Positions 1 to 12,330 of a stretch of DNA of 64,000 nucleotides are shown here, one piece after another. Each line of letters opens with the position of its first letter. Position 1 is the first letter of the stretch. The stretch is from contig NC_079875.1 of NCBI RefSeq assembly GCF_029227915.1, positions 8,243,001-8,307,000 on the forward strand, in the 5' to 3' direction. The notes below the pieces were generated by a model. The model did not search any database and was not told the DNA's origin. It was given only the letters and a program-made list of their open reading frames with translations. The position numbers and the translations under genes are program-made. Source of the DNA: Hydractinia symbiolongicarpus. Lineage: Eukaryota > Cnidaria > Hydrozoa > Anthoathecata > Hydractiniidae.

Positions 1-782
1 TATAAAATTATTTTGCGCACCTGTTATGAGATTACTCTGTGGTAGCCATGGTTCCTGGAAATATACACGGAAGCAGTGTAAACTACACATTTTTTATTTT
101 TTATATTATAGTTTATAAGGAGTAGTGTTACGCTGCTTTCTCGTAAAATTCATGTATTTAACAATAACTGACGCATTTTTACGACCTGTTAAGTTAAAAA
201 AGAGGCCTTTCTTGCAAATAGCTTTTAAAAAATCAAATTTGAAATTTTCTTGCACTTTTGTTCAGTTAAAAACATAATAAGTTTCAGCAAAAATAAGCAC
301 ATCTAGCTTTATTGTTTCAAAAAAAATAAAAATGGTTGAAGATGAAACAAAATTTTACAAAATAATATTCAAATTCATGTTTAGAAGAAACAAAAATTAC
401 TTACTAAATCCTTCTAAAATTTATTGTTCCCCTCCTATTATGAAAAACTTGTTTTTGTTAATTTCCTTGAAAAGGCGCGAATAATTAAAGCTTCTTTAAT
501 GAAATAGACAACGGAATGTTAATTGTCCGCAACTCTCTTTGCCCGTGTAGTTATTTATAACAAAGAAACTGCATCGAAGGAACATTAAAAGTTAATTCAC
601 TATGAATTTTGTATAAAAAACTTTTTAAATTAAACTTTTGAACTACGCAAAAGACAAAATAAAAATAAAACTTTAAAATAGTGTAGCAATAAGATCAGAG
701 AGCAGCGCGTAATTTCGTGCGTGGTCAACACAAGTTGCTTTTGATGCACCAACAAACAAACGGAATACGGCTATTATTAAAG
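1..782. other. Intergenic, nothing supported
   Basis: AT-rich sequence with scattered A/T runs. I see no ORF with protein-like composition, no RNA gene and no clear repeat before the array that starts at about 783. Confidence 0.5.
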
Positions 783-1565
783 AGACTAGTCGTTGCCCGT
801 GGGTTCGCCCACCCTTTATATTTACTTGTCGCAACAAAGTGGATAGAAATATATCGCAATTGATATTCATGTTTCCGTAACATCATTTTCTAAATCAGCA
901 GGGGGTCCGCGCAGAGACAGACGGACGGAATACGGCTATTATAATAGAGACCAGTCGTTAGACCGTGAAAAATTCACGAATTCGCCCGTCTTTTTTATAC
1001 CGTACTGCGTGCGTCTTGCTACTCGCGCAGCTAAGCTACCATTTTGCATGGCGAACAGACGTATACGGGTATTATAATATAGACTAGTCGTTACCCGTGG
1101 AAAAATCCACGGGTTCGCCCGTCCTTTATATTTACCCGTCGCAACAAAGTGGATAAAATTATATCGCATTTGATATTCGTGTTTCCGTAACATCATTTTC
1201 TAACTCAGCGGGGGGTCCGCGCAGAGACAGACAGACGACGGCTATTATTATAGAGAAGCCGTAAACCCGTGGAAAAATCCACGGGGTCGCCCGTCCTTTA
1301 TATATCGCATTTCGTGTTTCTGTAACAGGACGCGGTTTCCGCGGACAGACAGACAAAATACGGCTATTATTAAAGAGATAGTTGTTAGCCCATGGAAAAA
1401 TCCAAGGGGTCGCCCGTCCTTTAAATTAACCCGTTGCAACAAAGTGAACAGAAATATATCGCATTTGGTATTGATGCGCATTTTAAAAATCTCGTGTTTC
1501 CATTACGGGACACAGCTTTCGCGGACACACAGACAGACAGACAAAATACGGCTATTATAAAAGAG
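783..1565 (+). repeat. Array of five hairpin-bearing repeat units
   Basis: Five imperfect units begin near 783, 949, 1081, 1250 and 1374, so the period varies between about 124 and 187 bp. Each starts with a variant of CTAGTCGTT, then a short perfect or near-perfect inverted repeat (CCGTGG-AAAAAT-CCACGG at about 1095), then TTCGCCCGTCCTTTA, a GTCGCAACAAAGTGGA stretch, a GACAGACAGAC run and a final ACGGCTATTATTATAGAG. Single copies occur elsewhere in the window (40,974; 57,121; 62,757), so this is a dispersed family that has locally tandemised. Short ORFs that cross it are not genes. Confidence 0.75.
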
Positions 1566-3258
1566 ACAAAATTATAGCAAATAAAAAATTATTATTTATG
1601 CTAGTTTCATCAGGCCAGCCTAAGAACGCCACAATGTATATTCCAAATCTATATCTTTCTTTATAACTAGAATCATTACACTTTCTCATAAAATGAACCC
1701 AGGAAAACATGACTAGGCAGCTATAGGGTTTTAGCCAATAGTGTTTTCTATCATTATCCAATGCTCTTAGCTAAGGATGTCGTATTAATTTTTTTGTCTG
1801 ATTTCTGACAATTTTTATTTTGTTTAAAGTTCAAAATAGTTAATTATCAGATTGATGAAGATCATGGAGAATACTTGCTTTTATTTGTCTCCTTTTAAAG
1901 CTCTTTTTATACCTCTATCATAGTAGCACCAACGAACAAGAAAAAATTTAAACACCCTTAACAATAATTAAATACAGGGCTAGTGTTCTTAGAAAGACTT
2001 CAGGGAGCAAATGTTTTCTAGATTGCTAAAACAGAAAAATGAGCAGATACACACAGAAATCATCAAGGAGTGCAATAGCAAAACAACGACAACTATAACA
2101 TAGTGTCAAATAATAAGTTCAAGTTTCAAAGACATTGAAATGCTTTAATTTCTGAACTGATGGAATATTGCACTAGTTAGTTCATGGAAGTCGTTAAGAA
2201 GTTGTTATTGATTTAAATTATGGAATTTTTTACATCGATTTCAATGATTTCTTGTATAATACTACATGTAGCTATATACATATTTTTTTTATAAACTCAG
2301 CTTTATGTATGTGCGTAATTTAAAAATATTAGATTTCAATACTATTATATATATTTTTTTAAATTTCACGTTATTCAATGAACCCTCCATTTTCCTTCAG
2401 GGTTAAATTTACAGAGTTATTAGTTGCAAATATGTTCTCACATATATTTGCAAACCATCGAATTTCAGAATTATGCCGAAGGACCATGATCGGTGGATTT
2501 TCTGTAGAACTATATATTGGCGATGCCAATAGAAAATATATTCTGTGTAACTACTGAAAAATGCATTTAATACGAAGAATCTTCTAATTCACCACTCTTC
2601 AACACATTACATGCTTTGAAGATTTCAGAATTTTTTTTTTTTTTAATTTCCGACAACATTTGATTTTGAATATTGAAACACTTCATTGGCATCTAATAAA
2701 ATTACTCTGTAAGAAGTCTGAAATCAAGTTGCATGCAGCCCAGTTTGAATGGCCAGGCTGTAGTAGTAGTAATAACTTGCAGCGTCTGTTTTATTCTGAC
2801 TTGTTATTCCTGGGGGTTGATGTTGAGGGTATATAAGGGGACGACCAACCAGCTGCTGGGAAAATAAGGGACCAAAGTATTTTAGTACCCAAATCGCTCG
2901 TCTGAATATCAAACTAGGAACAAGATTAGATCTAAGTAAAAAGACAAATCATTCGTTACAAAATGCAAATCTTTTTTTTATACTTCAATAATAACTTACA
3001 AATATTTATATATATTTCAAAACTTTTTAGCAAAAACATGAACTGTGAACTGTATAACAAAATTGAAAAATTATTTCTTATTTGCGTTGAGATTAATGCA
3101 TAGTAAATGCAGGTATTTGCGATGCATAATTTTGGTGTTAAACCAAAAAAAATTGATCGTCAAAGGCGTTTAGTCATACTGCATGAAGTGCGTGACCTTT
3201 GAGTTGGACAAAGGTAGAAATGGTATTCTTTTCGTATAATACATTAGGGAATAAATTT
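1566..3258. other. Intergenic, nothing supported
   Basis: AT-rich sequence downstream of the minus-strand ankyrin gene. It should contain that gene's 3' UTR, but I found no convincing minus-strand AATAAA close to its stop codon. Short ORFs here look random. Confidence 0.4.
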
Positions 3259-5184
3259 TTATAATTCTGTGATTAATTTTGACGTTGTGGCGATGTTTCG
3301 ATCAATATGATTTGGATTGCTATAAAAGAGAGTCGCTTGCGATAACAGTTTCGCTGTTTGAAAGTTTAAAGCGACATCAACTGGTAACAGATTGTTTTTA
3401 TTACGTTTCCATACATTCCCACCTCTGTTGAGTAGATGAATTAAAGTTGAAACATCACCGTTACTAGATGCATGATGCAAACATGAATTTCCACTATCAT
3501 CTACTACGTCAATGTCGAAACCCATTCGAAACTCGCAACCTTGATTTACTTCTTTATAAGTTCTTTTACTGCGTTTTTCAGTTTTTGGGTTGCGATTTTT
3601 AGTCGCTCTGGAAAGAGATTCCTCAATATCAATATCAAGGACCTTAAGATGACAATTTTGAACTGAATCTCTATAAAGGGAGCAACAGGAACGACTTCTA
3701 CGAGTTTTGGATTGTTTTGCTAAATATTTGGAAATATCAAACAAATCACTAACTCGTTGGCTCGGTAATTTAACATGCAAGCTTACGCTTCTCTTAGTGG
3801 CGGATTTTGTTGTTGTTACTTTAGGTAGAATCAAGTTGCTAGACTCTGTGATTGCTTCCTTATTGCTACCGTTACTCTGGTTGCTGTACGAGAATAAGTT
3901 GGAATTGTATCGTGGTGTTTCACCACAACTTATAGGAATGTTATGGTCGGTATTAACTGTTGTTGTTGGATTGGAACTTAAAGATTCATTTGAATCAATA
4001 TTAATGTGATCGACACGTTTAAACTCAAAGTTTTCAGGCAGGTGATGAAATCTTTCGGGTTGTGATCGTTTTCTTTCGTATTCGTCCTTTAATATATTAG
4101 AAGCGTTAATACTTTGATCAGTTCTTTTTGGTTCTATACTTTGTTTTGAGATTGCTTCCAAAGAAAATGATTCACTCTGCAAAAACGAGTCGCTTAAACT
4201 GCTGTTGTTTCGAGATAGATTTGTCGAGGTAGGAAAACTATTTCTTTTCTTGTTGTGGTTGCTTCGATACAACTTCTGACTACTAGAACGAAACAATTTA
4301 CAAAGATGTTTGGAACCATTCTTGAAAACTTCGTTAAAGATATGCTTACGGTAGATTTTTTCACTCGATGTTCGATACACCTTATGACTTAATGTCGATT
4401 TATCGCTCGGTGTCCGTACGATTATTCCACTATCGACTGAAGAACGTCTTCGTTTGACTGAATTTAGTTTCACATTTGGTACTTCGAGAACTTCGATGTT
4501 TTTCTCAGTTGGCACATTATACATGGGAGTGATCGGAGAGTTACTGGAATATGTAAGTCCTTCTTCGGTTACTTCTTCTGTTTCATTTGGTTTAGCAAGC
4601 TGGACAGTCCAGTTATCAACTCTAGTGTTTTCAACATATTTTTCAGGTGTATAAGGCAACTCTGTTTGGACTAAGTCGTATGATGTACCATAATTTTGAA
4701 AAATATTTGCAGCTTTTATAGTGTAATCGACTGCTGCTCCATTGTTATTGTTATTGTTGTTTTCATCTAATATAGGTGAGCATGAGCGTACCTCTTTATT
4801 AACAAAACACTCGTTACTTGATGCAACATCGACCGGTCCTTGAGAATCTGGCACAACAGATACAATGTCGGATGCCAATACCGGTTGACGCGTAGCATTG
4901 TTATTTAAAAGAACATCCCTATCTTCATTATCAAATGCTCCCGAGGATCCAACGACAAAATCTTTTTCCATTACAACAGGCTTCTGGATCGAGCTTAAGA
5001 AGAAATTAGCTCTTTTTTGTGCCAATTCATTCGAAGACTTGTTTTCCCGCCATAAGTCGGTCACATGATCGTTTTCAAGAATGTACTTCATAATGGTAGC
5101 ATACGAGTTTTCTTGGCTCTTAACAGCCTTTGTTGTGAGATGAGGCGTTGCAAGTTCCATTTGTCTCGATGGTACAACTCTCAT
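3259..5184 (-). CDS. Ankyrin-repeat protein, Ser/Asn-rich, intronless
   Basis: One uninterrupted 641-codon frame. An in-frame TAA sits immediately before the ATG at 5184, so the 5' end is closed and this ATG (or the Met nine codons on) is the start. Residues 1 to about 540 are low-complexity and probably disordered: a poly-Asn run near 141-148, many Ser/Thr-Pro and Arg-Ser patches (for example RRRSSVDSG), and basic clusters. Residues of about 556-614 form two ankyrin repeats, the first with the signature DSGNSCLHHASSNGDVSTLI and the second reading LLPVDVAL. Such a pair normally mediates protein binding. The disordered, phosphorylatable N-terminal region suggests an intracellular adaptor or regulator; this is inference. 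No catalytic domain, signal peptide or membrane segment is visible. I do not recognise the orthologue. A shorter plus-strand ORF over the same bases is a shadow. Confidence 0.8.
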   Translation of the reverse strand: MRVVPSRQMELATPHLTTKAVKSQENSYATIMKYILENDHVTDLWRENKSSNELAQKRANFFLSSIQKPVVMEKDFVVGSSGAFDNEDRDVLLNNNATRQPVLASDIVSVVPDSQGPVDVASSNECFVNKEVRSCSPILDENNNNNNNGAAVDYTIKAANIFQNYGTSYDLVQTELPYTPEKYVENTRVDNWTVQLAKPNETEEVTEEGLTYSSNSPITPMYNVPTEKNIEVLEVPNVKLNSVKRRRSSVDSGIIVRTPSDKSTLSHKVYRTSSEKIYRKHIFNEVFKNGSKHLCKLFRSSSQKLYRSNHNKKRNSFPTSTNLSRNNSSLSDSFLQSESFSLEAISKQSIEPKRTDQSINASNILKDEYERKRSQPERFHHLPENFEFKRVDHINIDSNESLSSNPTTTVNTDHNIPISCGETPRYNSNLFSYSNQSNGSNKEAITESSNLILPKVTTTKSATKRSVSLHVKLPSQRVSDLFDISKYLAKQSKTRRSRSCCSLYRDSVQNCHLKVLDIDIEESLSRATKNRNPKTEKRSKRTYKEVNQGCEFRMGFDIDVVDDSGNSCLHHASSNGDVSTLIHLLNRGGNVWKRNKNNLLPVDVALNFQTAKLLSQATLFYSNPNHIDRNIATTSKLITEL

Positions 5185-5295
5185 TTACATCTTCCAATTG
5201 TTAAAAAGCAACAAGTTTCTTTAAAGATCTAGAAGAAATTTGTTTTCAGTTATCTTATTGATTCAGAGATAAGTGAGATATCGCATTATCGAATA

Positions 5296-5369
5296 AAACA
5301 ATAAATTGAATTTACACTAAATGACCTAGGAGATCCTGGGTCATTTAATATGAATTCGATTTATTGTTT
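5296..5369. repeat. Near-perfect fold-back upstream of the ankyrin gene
   Basis: Two arms of about 36 bp meet at CCTAGGAGATCCTGGG and read AAACAATAAAT-GAATT...AAATGACC-AGGA on either strand, with about five mismatches. The palindrome lies about 110 bp upstream of the ankyrin start codon. It could be a tiny MITE relic or a cruciform in the promoter region. Confidence 0.7.
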
Positions 5370-7393
5370 CATTCAACTTACTCCACAGTTTTGTTAAACA
5401 ATGCAATTCTAAAATTTAGTTACATACGAATTAAATTGGCAGAACTCTGTAAATACGAAATATTACTTTGTTAACTGTGATAAAATTTTAATGGGTAAAA
5501 GTTGTCACAGGACTAAAAGTTATCTATTTACTCGTACCAATGTCACTAAATATTTGTCAAGTTTATTTAGAATAAGGAACAGTTGAGAGACAGCTAAATG
5601 TTACTATGGCAAATATAACAGTCTTGAGGTTACAAAAGGGAAAATTTTTATGTCATACACGTTAGTGGTAGGGTTGTAGGTAATGGTAAGGTTACTTAAA
5701 AAGAAATAAAAATGTTAAAATTTTCGGCTAAATAAGAACAAATAATAAATAAAATAATAAATAAAATATTAAAAAAATACGGTCTTAAATTTCTAGGTCT
5801 GGTTAAATTATGATATTACCAATAAGGAAGAGAAAGCTGCAGAAATTACAAATGGAAAAAGTGTACTGAGTTAAATAGTTTTTAGAAAAATTTTATTTTA
5901 TTTAGGAAAATTTTATGTTAGTCAATTTTTTTCTTATTTTTTCTGCATTGTTAACTGGGACTTTGATTTTTTTAAAGACATCTCTCTGTTTTAACAATTT
6001 TAGTCATTTAGTTTTTAGTTGCTAAAATGTTTAGCTGATCCTAACTATCTTGTTATATTTAAAGCAGAAATAATTGCAAATTCTTAATTTTTCGATTTTA
6101 AAATATTTTCGCTATTTATATTTTCAATATTTCAAGAATTTATCGCTCTTTTTGCTAGAATTGCAGTTCTCATGACAAAATATTAAAAGTCATTAAAGGA
6201 ACACATTTCAGGGGTTATAAGCGATTGGTTTTTTTAAATTAATTTGCTAAGTTTCAAATTTAGAAAATCATAATTTGTTTTGAACCAGGCGTTTATAGAA
6301 GTTTGAATACGAAGGTAAGAAAATAAACTCTTTTTAGGCTATTATTTGAGCAGAAGCCAAGAATATCATAAACTCAAATTGATATCTACAAAAGCTGTTT
6401 CCAAATATACATTGTATCCATTTGTACAAAAACTCAAAGTTTGTGTCATCCAAATATTGCTTTCTCTCGTACATTTATAAGAATTCCATACAACGTGCAA
6501 TATTCGTTATTTCTTCTGAATTTTATAAAACATTTTTGAGGTTTAGTATTTCTTTAAAAAAAACATGCATATGGGGGAAACAGTGATTCGCATTATTCCT
6601 CTTTTAAAGTTCCCTTTTATAGTGAACCATGGTATGACAGATGAAACAACGACAAATTAATTAAAGCATTAGCAGAGGAAGAATATTTGTTTTTAAATGT
6701 TAGTTGTGAAATTAGGAAACTTTCTTTCTTTGGTAATTTTTACCCAAAATTAAACGCGAATTTCACAGAAATGAATTTAAAATTCACTTACATTTCCAAA
6801 GAAAATAATTTCGCCTACTTCTCCTCTAAGTTAGTAATTTCCTTATATATAAAAACAAGCCCATTTTCTTATCACACATTTCGCCAAAGTATGTTTTTAC
6901 CATTTTATTGAATACATTCTGTTGTGTTATTTTTTTATTTCTTTTTTGACAATGTAAATAATTTATACTTGGCCATCTGCCTCAAGGTTTAGACTTCTTT
7001 TTACTTTCTTTTTACTTTCTTTTTATTTTTTCATTTTAGTTCGAACAAGTTTAATGAAATTAAATAATAAGAAAGTTTATACAGGACAGAGACATTTTGC
7101 CCCCAACTAACTCCAACGCATTTTCACACTCGATTTAAAAAGATGCCTTGTTGACTCAAGTTTGGCTGTCTCTTAGTGACAAAGTTTTAAGGAGAAGATC
7201 ATCTTTGACAATGCTAGTAGTGGACATCCAGCGTCGCCTGCCAGACGTGTTTCTGTGCTGTATTAAGACATTCGCTTTTGCTTAAATAACTAAACTAATA
7301 ATGCCAGTAATTTCAATCAACAAACAGTTCAATTGCTAAAACGTATTTATCTTCTTACATAGCTGACCTACAGAAAGGATGTGGGTATAAGTC
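5370..7393. other. Intergenic, AT-rich
   Basis: No supported gene. Near 7,000-7,030 there is a short direct repeat of a TTTTTACTTTC unit. The rest is AT-rich and unstructured by eye. Confidence 0.4.
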
Positions 7394-7397
7394 TTAA

Positions 7398-8142
7398 CCC
7401 TATTCGGTCCGGGGGGGGGGGGGCGGATTCCGCCCCCCCAGACGGTTTTTTTTTAATAACTCCTGATTGCTTTCTTATATGGCTATGATACTTACTGAGT
7501 TTCAACAATTATCTATTAGACACCTGCATGCTAAATGTTTAGGTCCCATACCTTTCAGAGGCTTTGATATTGGCCATTACTCGAAACTACCCCTAAAATC
7601 TCTATGAAATCCTTATAATGGGGAAAATATAATAACTCCTGTTAAGATTATCCTTAGAACTTGAAACTTGCAACACAACTTTGTTTCATCAAGAAGAATC
7701 ATTTTAAATAATTATGACACGTGACTAATCCGATTTCCCGATTTTGTCGGATTTTACCCGAAAATCGGAAAAAACGGATTTTCGGGCAATTTTTGGCAAT
7801 TTTTTATCCAATCCATGTAAAAACCGAAAGGTATGTTAAAAAAAATTTATTTAGCTTTCAGAAACTTCAAACAGAATGTAAAAATTCGCTCTAGAACAAA
7901 AGTAATTATATTTTAAGCAGATAGTGGCATTTTTAACAATTTTCAAGCTTCTGATGACGTCACATAAAATGTGCTGACGCAAGCAAAAATTTATTGCCGC
8001 TATTTTGTTCCTTTTATGACGTACTATTAGTGTGCCAAGTTTGATTCAATTTGAACAATCCTATGAAAAGTTATTGAGGGGGGGGGGGCGTAATCCGCCC
8101 CCCCGGTCATAGTATGTTCGAAAAACCCCGGACCGAATAGAG
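7398..8142 (+). mobile_element. TTAA-flanked MITE (copy 1), piggyBac-like ends
   Basis: The 745-bp unit is flanked by TTAA at 7394-7397 and 8143-8146. Its ends are inverted repeats: CCCTATTCGGTCCGGGG at the left and, read from the right, CTCTATTCGGTCCGGGG. A TTAA target duplication followed by CCC is the pattern of piggyBac-type elements. There is no transposase ORF, so it is non-autonomous. Just inside each end is a G-run/C-run hairpin (7411-7439 and about 8078-8104). A second full copy lies at 32,128-32,901 in the opposite orientation, and a partial one at about 42,445-42,729. Confidence 0.85.
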
Positions 8143-8146
8143 TTAA

Positions 8147-11100
8147 CACGATCACCTTTTCCATGCTTAAGCTGTGCAGGCACGTGTTGTGCTAGTTGAA
8201 CACTGCATGTATTTTAATACGACAAAGTACATAAACCATCATAGATATTTCAAAATTTCGGAACTCATTTTACGGAATTTACGGGAAAAAAATAAAAAAC
8301 ATTAAATGTTGGTGTTGTATTAACTTTGTTTTAATGAATGACATAATCAATGTGTTTTGTTGTGTATGAGACATAAAAAATTTAAATTACTTCTAAGATA
8401 GAGATCATACTCTCAAAAACATGTTAGACCTTCTTTCTTAAACTCCAAAATATGATATTCATTTATTTTCCATTTAGCATGAATATTTTACAAGGATATA
8501 TGCATTTCAGATATAAATCTGCTATCAATATGTATCCTTAAAATATATCTATGTAATCTATTTATTATGTATAAAAAGTTAAAATAAAAAGTAATTAAAA
8601 TTTATTTTAGAAAGTTAGAAATAAAACTCGTTCTAAAAATAGGTCAGTCGATTCAAAAACAAATACACTTCAAGATTAATCATCTGAATAATAATCAGGC
8701 ATTTTCATTGCTCTTCCTTCAACTACGTTTTTTTAAACGTCCATTTAAAGTAAGATTTTGAGATTTTTGACCTTTTAATTTGTTTCAACGACAGAATTGG
8801 ATTGTAGGCTATTTGGTTAGAAAAGTGGTTGGAAAATAAAAAAAAATTATTATTGGGTCATAACCCCTCTACCACATATTTTAAGCATTTAGAAGACGAT
8901 ACGTGGTTTGTTTGGTAGACGCAGATAAAATGAACAGCTAGTTGTTTATTTACACACCACAAGCTTCTTTTGAAGCCTACCGATAAAAACGACTTTTTTT
9001 AATAACTGATGCCTTTTGTAATAGAAATGGTGCATTTTGTGGTAAAACAGTTGATCCTTTTTATGAAAAATTATTGGCTCATTTTGTAAAAAAAGTACTT
9101 TTTGGCAAATAACGTTGTGAAAACAAATGATTTGGTCATCTGTTGTTGAAATTGATAATTTTGGTGAAATACCTAGTTTTGATGACTTTGGTGCCTAAAT
9201 TTTAATTTCTAGTAAACGTTCTTGTAACGTTCTGGTGGTTCTGTTGTTTGAACCGATGATTCTATTTATGTCATTAAGTCTAGTGTTCTAGTGATTTTAT
9301 TGAAACTCTGGTGATTCTGATCATAGGGTTCATGTGTTTGATTATAACAAACCGAATGAAATAAAATGCCTTTTCACGCATCGACACAAATCGACCGAAA
9401 ACTTGTACTATCGGATCAACTGATTTTGATTTGATACGCATATCAATTTGTTTTAAGGGGAAACCCGCTTTAAGGTTGTATTGTAGCTTCTAATTTGTCT
9501 AAGGAACGAATAAACTTTCTTCAGCGGGATTTAAATGTATCAACTTTTTTTGCTCATTCAGGTCATCCTTTTACAGGCTCTTAAATTATTTATAACAAAT
9601 TTCACGCTTCTGCTTTCATTCGATAGATCTTACTTATGAATTTTAATGAATAAACGCAAGCAAAAGGTTATTTGCGGTTCCACAACCGAGACTACAATCG
9701 TGGACATACTTTATGAAACAGACGCAGGTTTTTCGTCATTTTTCAAACATAGCCGAATATGTCCTAAAAATGTGCGACTCCAGCTCACCCAAACCACGAA
9801 AAAATTCACTCCAGAGTTTACGAAAGTCGCGAAATTCAGGAAAAAGTATTGTGCTGACGTCAGCAACAATTACAAACTTTTAAGAGTATGGATTTAAAAG
9901 AAATAATAATAACTCCTAATTCTGCTGTGACCTTTGACAAGTTGAAAATGCATGACTCTAACATATAATCAACAAAGTAATCACATGTGGCGCGAAATTC
10001 GAAATTAACCGTCCTGATGTCTCATTACGGTTAACCATGATTGTAGTAAGCAAAGTTGCAAACAGGATCCTGTGTCCCAACATGTCACAAAAATTACGAC
10101 TTTTTATTTTTCGCAAAGTAAAGTTCTAAAGTAAGTCAGATGTCCATTTGAATTGTAAAGTAGTCAAAAAAATTGTCAAAATGAAGAACTAAATACAGTA
10201 AAATCTCAGTAACACGAAATCAAAAAAAACGTCAACCTGTGGAATTATGTCCAAGAAAGGGTACATTAAGCACATGAAACCTAATGCAAAAACGGACTAC
10301 CTGGAAAGTGTCATAATGGGAGCACCAGCCCCTTTTCCTTTACAGCTTTGCTTGTCTGTCTGCCCTATTCGGATTATTCAACAGAGAAATTAATATATGC
10401 TAACATGTTTCTATTTTTCCGTATGTGTAAAGGACAAGGAATATGGACCATCAGCTCTTCTCCGTTCATTTTCTAATGCCTTGGAATTTATATCAATATC
10501 ATAGCACACATCCCACTTAATAACAATAACCACCCGAAACTTTCGATTAAAAACAAATTTACCAAAAAACGTCATGTTATTTGCAAAAACCACGTTATTA
10601 CTCTCTGCTCTTGTATCAGCAGTTAGAAATCATTAATCGGAATCTAACGCTACAAAAACATAAAATTTCTCAGCAATTTAATCCCTTGCAAGCTCAGGTG
10701 ATTGTTATTAAAATATACTTCAACCAATCATATATCGGAGTGATAAATTTAGCATTTGTTTTGACATGAGATTGTATGTCTATTTTGTATGTTTGATGTA
10801 GGGGAGACATACATCATAATAGCAGTTGGAACGACATTTAAGTTACGGATGAGGAAGTACTTGTTACATTATCATTCTTGTAAACACTTTATACTTTTTT
10901 TTAAGGATTAGCCTTATTCTTTACACAATTTCAGTTACAAATATTGCCTAAAAGTTGCTCAGAATAAGAAACAAAAGATTCAAAGATTTTGGTTTAATAA
11001 AGGTATATTCTCATCTTAACAAATGTCTCTTTATAATATTTCTTAGCTAGTATAAGCTTAATACTAAATTTACGTAAATGATTGTTATTTCAGCCCTAGT

Positions 11101-12200
11101 TGCTTTTTGGTTGGTTGCTTTGTAAAATCTAAGTCATAACGAAACTTCCACTGGCTGTTGTTAAATAATCTTTCCTCACAAAGTAACTTTCGTCATGTAA
11201 ATTGTAAAATATCTTCTCGAAATGTGAAAACTCAATTTTTGATCTATATTTATGCAACATTTCCTCTCCATTCTCAGTAGATTCAATGATAGCTGATAAA
11301 ATCAGTGGTAAATCCTCTCAACATATAACATGAAAAATCTCATCTTAAAATAAACATTTTGAACTACACCAAATCAGAATTGAACCCCCGTACCTTGAAC
11401 CTCCACTGACTCTATTTTCTATTCACTCGTTACTGCTGTCACTCGATAACTCGAAATATTTTTTCCCCTTAAAATTCGAGTTATCATGAATAATTTGCAG
11501 CCTCTTTTCTGGCTGTCGTTTTAAAGACTTGTTTTTATCCCACTGCGTTTTGCGTTAAAAAGAAAAATCTGGTGGAAATGAGTCTTAACAAACATAGATG
11601 TTACGGATGTAGTCAGAATAATTCTTTAAAAATAGAGCATTCTTAAGATTTTCTAAAAATTCATTTTTTCGTGTACAGTTTAACAGACCTAGTATATAAA
11701 GCCAAAGTGAAAAAACAAACATACCGCGTTTACTATTTACAATTATTCTGCAATTTCCAATCTCGCTCTCTCTGCCATAATAAAAACACAAATTATCTTC
11801 TCATTAGAAAGTTCTCATACGGCTTTACAAAAAAAATTAAAAAAATCACATAACCCGAGCAATATAATGCTTAATAAAACACTTTTTTATCGATACTGCG
11901 TTTTTATTTTAATTGTATGTTAAAAAAGAAAAGATATTTCTTTGTAATCAGCTACCCTGATGGACAATTAAGAAAGCCATTATTTCGTCGTTGCTAAGTT
12001 ACAATGAAACTATTATTAAAAATGGCGTAATAGCTATGAGAAGTGGTGTTGCGATAAAACCACATTTAAAAAGCGTCCACAAACGTTAGAAACGTTCACT
12101 AAGAAATGTTCCAGGCAAATTAATTGACTTCTCCACAAAGAGTCATGAAATCTAAAGCTGTTCTGAATCTTTATACACAGTATCTTGGGTATATAAATAT
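8147..12200. other. Intergenic, nothing supported
   Basis: No protein-like ORF or RNA gene recognised. The 83-codon ORF at 9646-9897 has no similarity I can name and no conserved neighbour. A short inverted pair at 11,437-11,493 (TCGATAACTCGAA and TTCGAGTTATC) looks like a pogo/Tigger-type terminal fragment. Confidence 0.4.
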
Positions 12201-12208
12201 TTAGGGAT

Positions 12209-12330
12209 CCGTAGCTCAGTCAGAGGTCGTGGATTCGCTCTTTACATGCGTTTTCTATTTAGGCATAAATTTCTATAGCTTAAATGGGGCGTCAAGGCAC
12301 TCCAGAGGGGCTTATATAGCTTATATATCC
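12209..12330 (+). repeat. Possible tRNA-derived SINE fragment
   Basis: GGGATCCGTAGCTCAGTCAG resembles the start and A box of a tRNA (TAGCTCAGT). It is followed too soon by GTGGATTCGCTC, which only partly resembles a B box. The spacing rules out a functional tRNA. A decayed tRNA-derived SINE head is the likeliest reading. Confidence 0.3.

Noticed and set aside
783-1565. Hammerhead ribozyme or CRISPR array in the hairpin repeat
   Set aside because: There is no CTGATGA core with GAAA. The units are variable in length, lack constant repeats with unique spacers, and the genome is eukaryotic.
9646-9897. 83-residue ORF with mixed composition
   Set aside because: No recognisable motif, no splice context and no repeat copy in the window to support it.
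12209-12290. tRNA gene
   Set aside because: The A-box-like start is followed too closely by a poor B box, and no acceptor stem can be closed.
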